A stretch of DNA of 64,000 nt. Origin: Gordonia soli NBRC 108243 (GTDB lineage Bacteria > Actinomycetota > Actinomycetes > Mycobacteriales > Mycobacteriaceae). The stretch covers positions 124,001 to 188,000 of the forward strand of contig NZ_BANX01000020.1 of the NCBI RefSeq assembly GCF_000334455.1. The letters are read 5' to 3'. Position 1 is the first letter of the stretch; each line of letters opens with the position of its first letter. The notes under the pieces were generated by a model. The model did not search any database. It worked only from the letters and a program-made list of their open reading frames with translations, and had not been told where the DNA came from. Both the position numbers and the translations under genes were made by a program. Shown piece after piece: positions 62,009 through 64,000 of the stretch.

Positions 62009-62641
62009 ATGCCCGGACAGCGTGCCGAACCACTAGTACCGCGGAAGCGACCCACGCAGGAGCGCAGCCGACGCAAGTTCGAGGCCATGCTGACCTCGGC
62101 CCGCGATCTGTTGATCGACGTCGGATTCGAGTCACTCACCTGCGAGGAGATCGCCTCCCGCGCCGAGGTCCCGATCGGGACGCTCTACCAGTACTTCGCC
62201 AACAAGTACGTCATCGTCTGCGAACTCGACCGTCAGGACACCGTCGATGTCCGGGATGAGCTGGCCGCGTTCGCATCCGAGGTGCCGTCGCTGGAGTGGC
62301 CACGCCTACTGGAGAAGTTCCTCGACCACCTCGCCGCGCTGTGGCGCGACGATCCGTCACGCCGGGCGGTGTGGCTCGCGGTGCAGTCGACGCCCGCCAC
62401 CCGCGCGACCGCGACCCTGAACGAACGCGAACTCGCCGCACTGGTGGCGCGAATCCTGGCTCCGCTCACGCCGACTCAGCGCGGACGCCGCGAGATGATG
62501 GCCCAGGTGCTGGTGCACACCGCGTACTCGCTGCTGAGCTTCTCCGTCCAAGACGGTCACGATCACCCCGAGACGGTCGCCGAACTCAAGCGGATGCTCG
62601 CCGGGTACCTCCTGCTCGAGGAGTCCACCAGCGACATCTGA
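62009..62641 (+). CDS. TetR family regulator
   Basis: A 210-residue TetR protein. The helix-turn-helix is IDVGFESLTCEEIASRAEVPIGTLYQYFANKYVIV, preceded by a basic PRKRPTQERSRRKFE. The C-terminal domain includes DDPSRRAVWLAVQSTPATRA. It starts 10 bases after the bcp stop and is likely cotranscribed with it. It converges on acpS and may regulate nearby lipid genes, but nothing in the sequence shows the target. Confidence 0.88.
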   Translation: MPGQRAEPLVPRKRPTQERSRRKFEAMLTSARDLLIDVGFESLTCEEIASRAEVPIGTLYQYFANKYVIVCELDRQDTVDVRDELAAFASEVPSLEWPRLLEKFLDHLAALWRDDPSRRAVWLAVQSTPATRATATLNERELAALVARILAPLTPTQRGRREMMAQVLVHTAYSLLSFSVQDGHDHPETVAELKRMLAGYLLLEESTSDI

Positions 62642-62675
62642 CCGTCGCCGGTGGGTCGGCTCCGCAGCCCGACTG

Positions 62676-63122
62676 TCAGTTCGGGTCCGACAGCGGCCCC
62701 TCGAGGATCGCGACGGCCGCCGCGGTGTCACCGTCGTGGGTCAGCGACACGTGCACCCGGGTGTCCTGCAGGTGGGTGCCGATCTCACCACCCAACCGGA
62801 TGGCCGGACGACCCCACGTGTCGGTGACGACCTCGATGTCGCTGTGCCGGATCAGCGGCAGGAGAGGCGATCTGGAGAACCGGCTCACCGACCACGCCTT
62901 GATCACCGCCTCCTTGGCAGCCCATCGCGCGGCGAGATGCCGGGCCTCGTCACCGGTCCCCGACGCCGCGTCCCGGCGTTCGCCGACCGTGAACCGGTCG
63001 GCGAACGTCGTGCCTGGTTGACGCAGTTGTTCGGCGAACTCGGGTATCGACACCACGTCGATGCCGACACCGAGCACACCCACCGCCGTGGTCTCCGTCG
63101 TACCCGTCGACCCGGCCGTCAC
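62676..63122 (-). CDS. acpS: Holo-[acyl-carrier-protein] synthase
   Basis: A 148-residue phosphopantetheinyl transferase that loads 4'-phosphopantetheine onto the ACP domain of FAS-I. GVGIDVVSIPEFAEQL gives the Mg-binding aspartate, and ARHLAARWAAKEAVIKAW the conserved Lys/Glu motif. HVSLTHDGDTAAAVAI closes the fold. It overlaps the fas stop by 4 bases (ATGA), so it is translationally coupled to its substrate enzyme, as in Rv2523c-Rv2524c. Confidence 0.95.
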   Translation of the reverse strand: MTAGSTGTTETTAVGVLGVGIDVVSIPEFAEQLRQPGTTFADRFTVGERRDAASGTGDEARHLAARWAAKEAVIKAWSVSRFSRSPLLPLIRHSDIEVVTDTWGRPAIRLGGEIGTHLQDTRVHVSLTHDGDTAAAVAILEGPLSDPN

Positions 63123-64000
63123 CGGCCGACCGGAGCGCTGATCGGGCAGCCGTAGCTACCACCGGAACCCAGTCGCGCGGCCGGATCCAGCAGCAACTCC
63201 GCCTCCGCGGTGTGCTCGTCACGGTCGGAGTCGAGACGACGGTTCGGCGGCCGCTGGTAGGCGGCGGCGCCTCCGTGCATCGCCTGCAGGAGACGGTGTC
63301 CGCCTGCGCGCAGCCGCTCGGCCGCCCGCTGCCGGTAGTCCTCGCGGGCCTCCGGGTCGAGCGTCGCGATGAACGCCTCGGGGTGCACGACAGCGATCAG
63401 ACCCGACACGTGACCGAACCCGAGGCTGGTCAGCAGGCCCGCCTTGAGCGGGAACCGCTCGCCCAGCCGCAGCGTCTCGCGCGGCCACACCAGGTGCGGG
63501 TACTCCTTCATCTGCTCGTCGACACAGTCCAGGCTGCGGTTGGGCGGGATCACCCCGTCGCGGAGCAGCTGGCACAGTCCGATCAGCTGGAACGCCGCCG
63601 CGCCGCCCTTCGCGTGACCGGTCAGCGACTTCTGTGAGACCACGAACAACGGTGCGCCGTCGCCCCGACCGATCGCGCCCGCGAGTCGCTCGTGCAGCTC
63701 GGACTCGTTGGGATCGTTGGCGCGGGTGGACGTGTCGTGCTTGGACACGACAGCGACGTCGTCGGCGGAGACACCGAGTGACTCGAGCGCGTTGGCCAGC
63801 GGCGACGATGTCGCGCCGCGCGCGGCACCGAGTGCACCCAGCCCGGGAGCCGGGATCGACGTGTGCACGCCGTCGCCGAAACTCTGCGCCCACGCGACCA
63901 CACCGAGGACCGGCAGGCCCATCTCGGCGGCCACGTCACCCCGGGCGAGCAGCACCGTGCCGCCACCCTGGGACTCCACGAAGCCACCGCGTCGGCGGTC
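63119..64000 (-). CDS. fas: Type I fatty acid synthase, C-terminal part (cut by window edge)
   Basis: The last ~293 residues of a FAS-I multienzyme whose N terminus lies beyond the window. The segment is the end of the ketosynthase domain. It has ESQGGGTVLLARGD, VVSKHDTSTRANDPNES (first catalytic His), VVSQKSLTGHAKGGAAAFQ (second catalytic His and Lys) and LGFGHVSGLIAVVHPEAF. FAS-I makes the C16-C26 acyl-CoAs needed for membrane lipids and mycolate alpha-branches. The frame is open to base 64000. Confidence 0.95.
   Translation of the reverse strand, partial: DRRRGGFVESQGGGTVLLARGDVAAEMGLPVLGVVAWAQSFGDGVHTSIPAPGLGALGAARGATSSPLANALESLGVSADDVAVVSKHDTSTRANDPNESELHERLAGAIGRGDGAPLFVVSQKSLTGHAKGGAAAFQLIGLCQLLRDGVIPPNRSLDCVDEQMKEYPHLVWPRETLRLGERFPLKAGLLTSLGFGHVSGLIAVVHPEAFIATLDPEAREDYRQRAAERLRAGGHRLLQAMHGGAAAYQRPPNRRLDSDRDEHTAEAELLLDPAARLGSGGSYGCPISAPVGR

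Overview
This 64 kb window is GC-rich, densely coded chromosome of a mycolic-acid-containing actinobacterium (order Mycobacteriales). Gordonia or a close relative is my best guess, by inference. The evidence is a type I fatty acid synthase with AcpS behind it, a CmrA-type mycolate reductase, a large 1648-residue NAD-glutamate dehydrogenase, a CPWC mycothiol-type DsbA-like reductase, paired lipoprotein L,D-transpeptidases and a DUF4185 protein of the family that includes endo-D-arabinanases. No rRNA, CRISPR array, prophage or transposase was seen.

Core backbone. Many genes follow the order I remember from Mycobacterium tuberculosis. At 1.6-24.6 kb these are nei1, rpiB, the CPWC protein, pepN, a DUF5130 gene with a CtaJ-like small membrane protein, an HNH nuclease, glbO, aglA, a conserved hypothetical, a thioesterase, gdh, ettA and a second ssb. 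At 35.9-39.3 kb they are cmrA, a HerA-like ATPase, orn and tRNA-His. At 58-64 kb they are an L,D-transpeptidase, a DUF3618 protein, bcp, acpS and fas. Lineage-specific blocks interrupt this backbone.

Inserted blocks. (1) 7.5-11.3 kb: a CitA/DcuS-type kinase and regulator divergent from dctA, with a CRP/GlxR-like box between them. (2) 24.8-35.9 kb: a CopD-CtaG fusion, tRNA-Arg, a nucleobase permease, an SMP-30-like protein, an SMR exporter with a leader hairpin, a compact transcription unit for a 38-residue Arg/Trp-rich peptide followed by an ABC exporter, and a PadR-fadH pair. (3) 39.5-46.6 kb: an allantoin-use cluster (allantoinase, permease, racemase, ureidoglycine aminohydrolase, a CitE-like DUF6986 protein and an IclR regulator) sharing GGAA-N6-TTCC boxes. 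(4) 46.8-52.9 kb: an RtcB-family ligase, then a TetR gene divergent from a Tat-exported amine oxidase, a second TetR gene and a Tat-exported neutral ceramidase. (5) 53-58 kb: cell-envelope and exported proteins and an acyl-CoA dehydrogenase.

Non-coding content. There are three tRNAs, many perfect hairpin terminators between convergent genes, and four likely leaderless promoters with the same -10-to-start spacing. A previously unnamed (to me) family of 72-77 bp elements has four copies in two tandem pairs (53.8-54.0 and 61.2-61.4 kb); they share a central GTGCRMYMTCCAC and have inverted ends. The most novel-looking items are the 38-residue peptide unit, the amine oxidase/ceramidase module and this repeat family.
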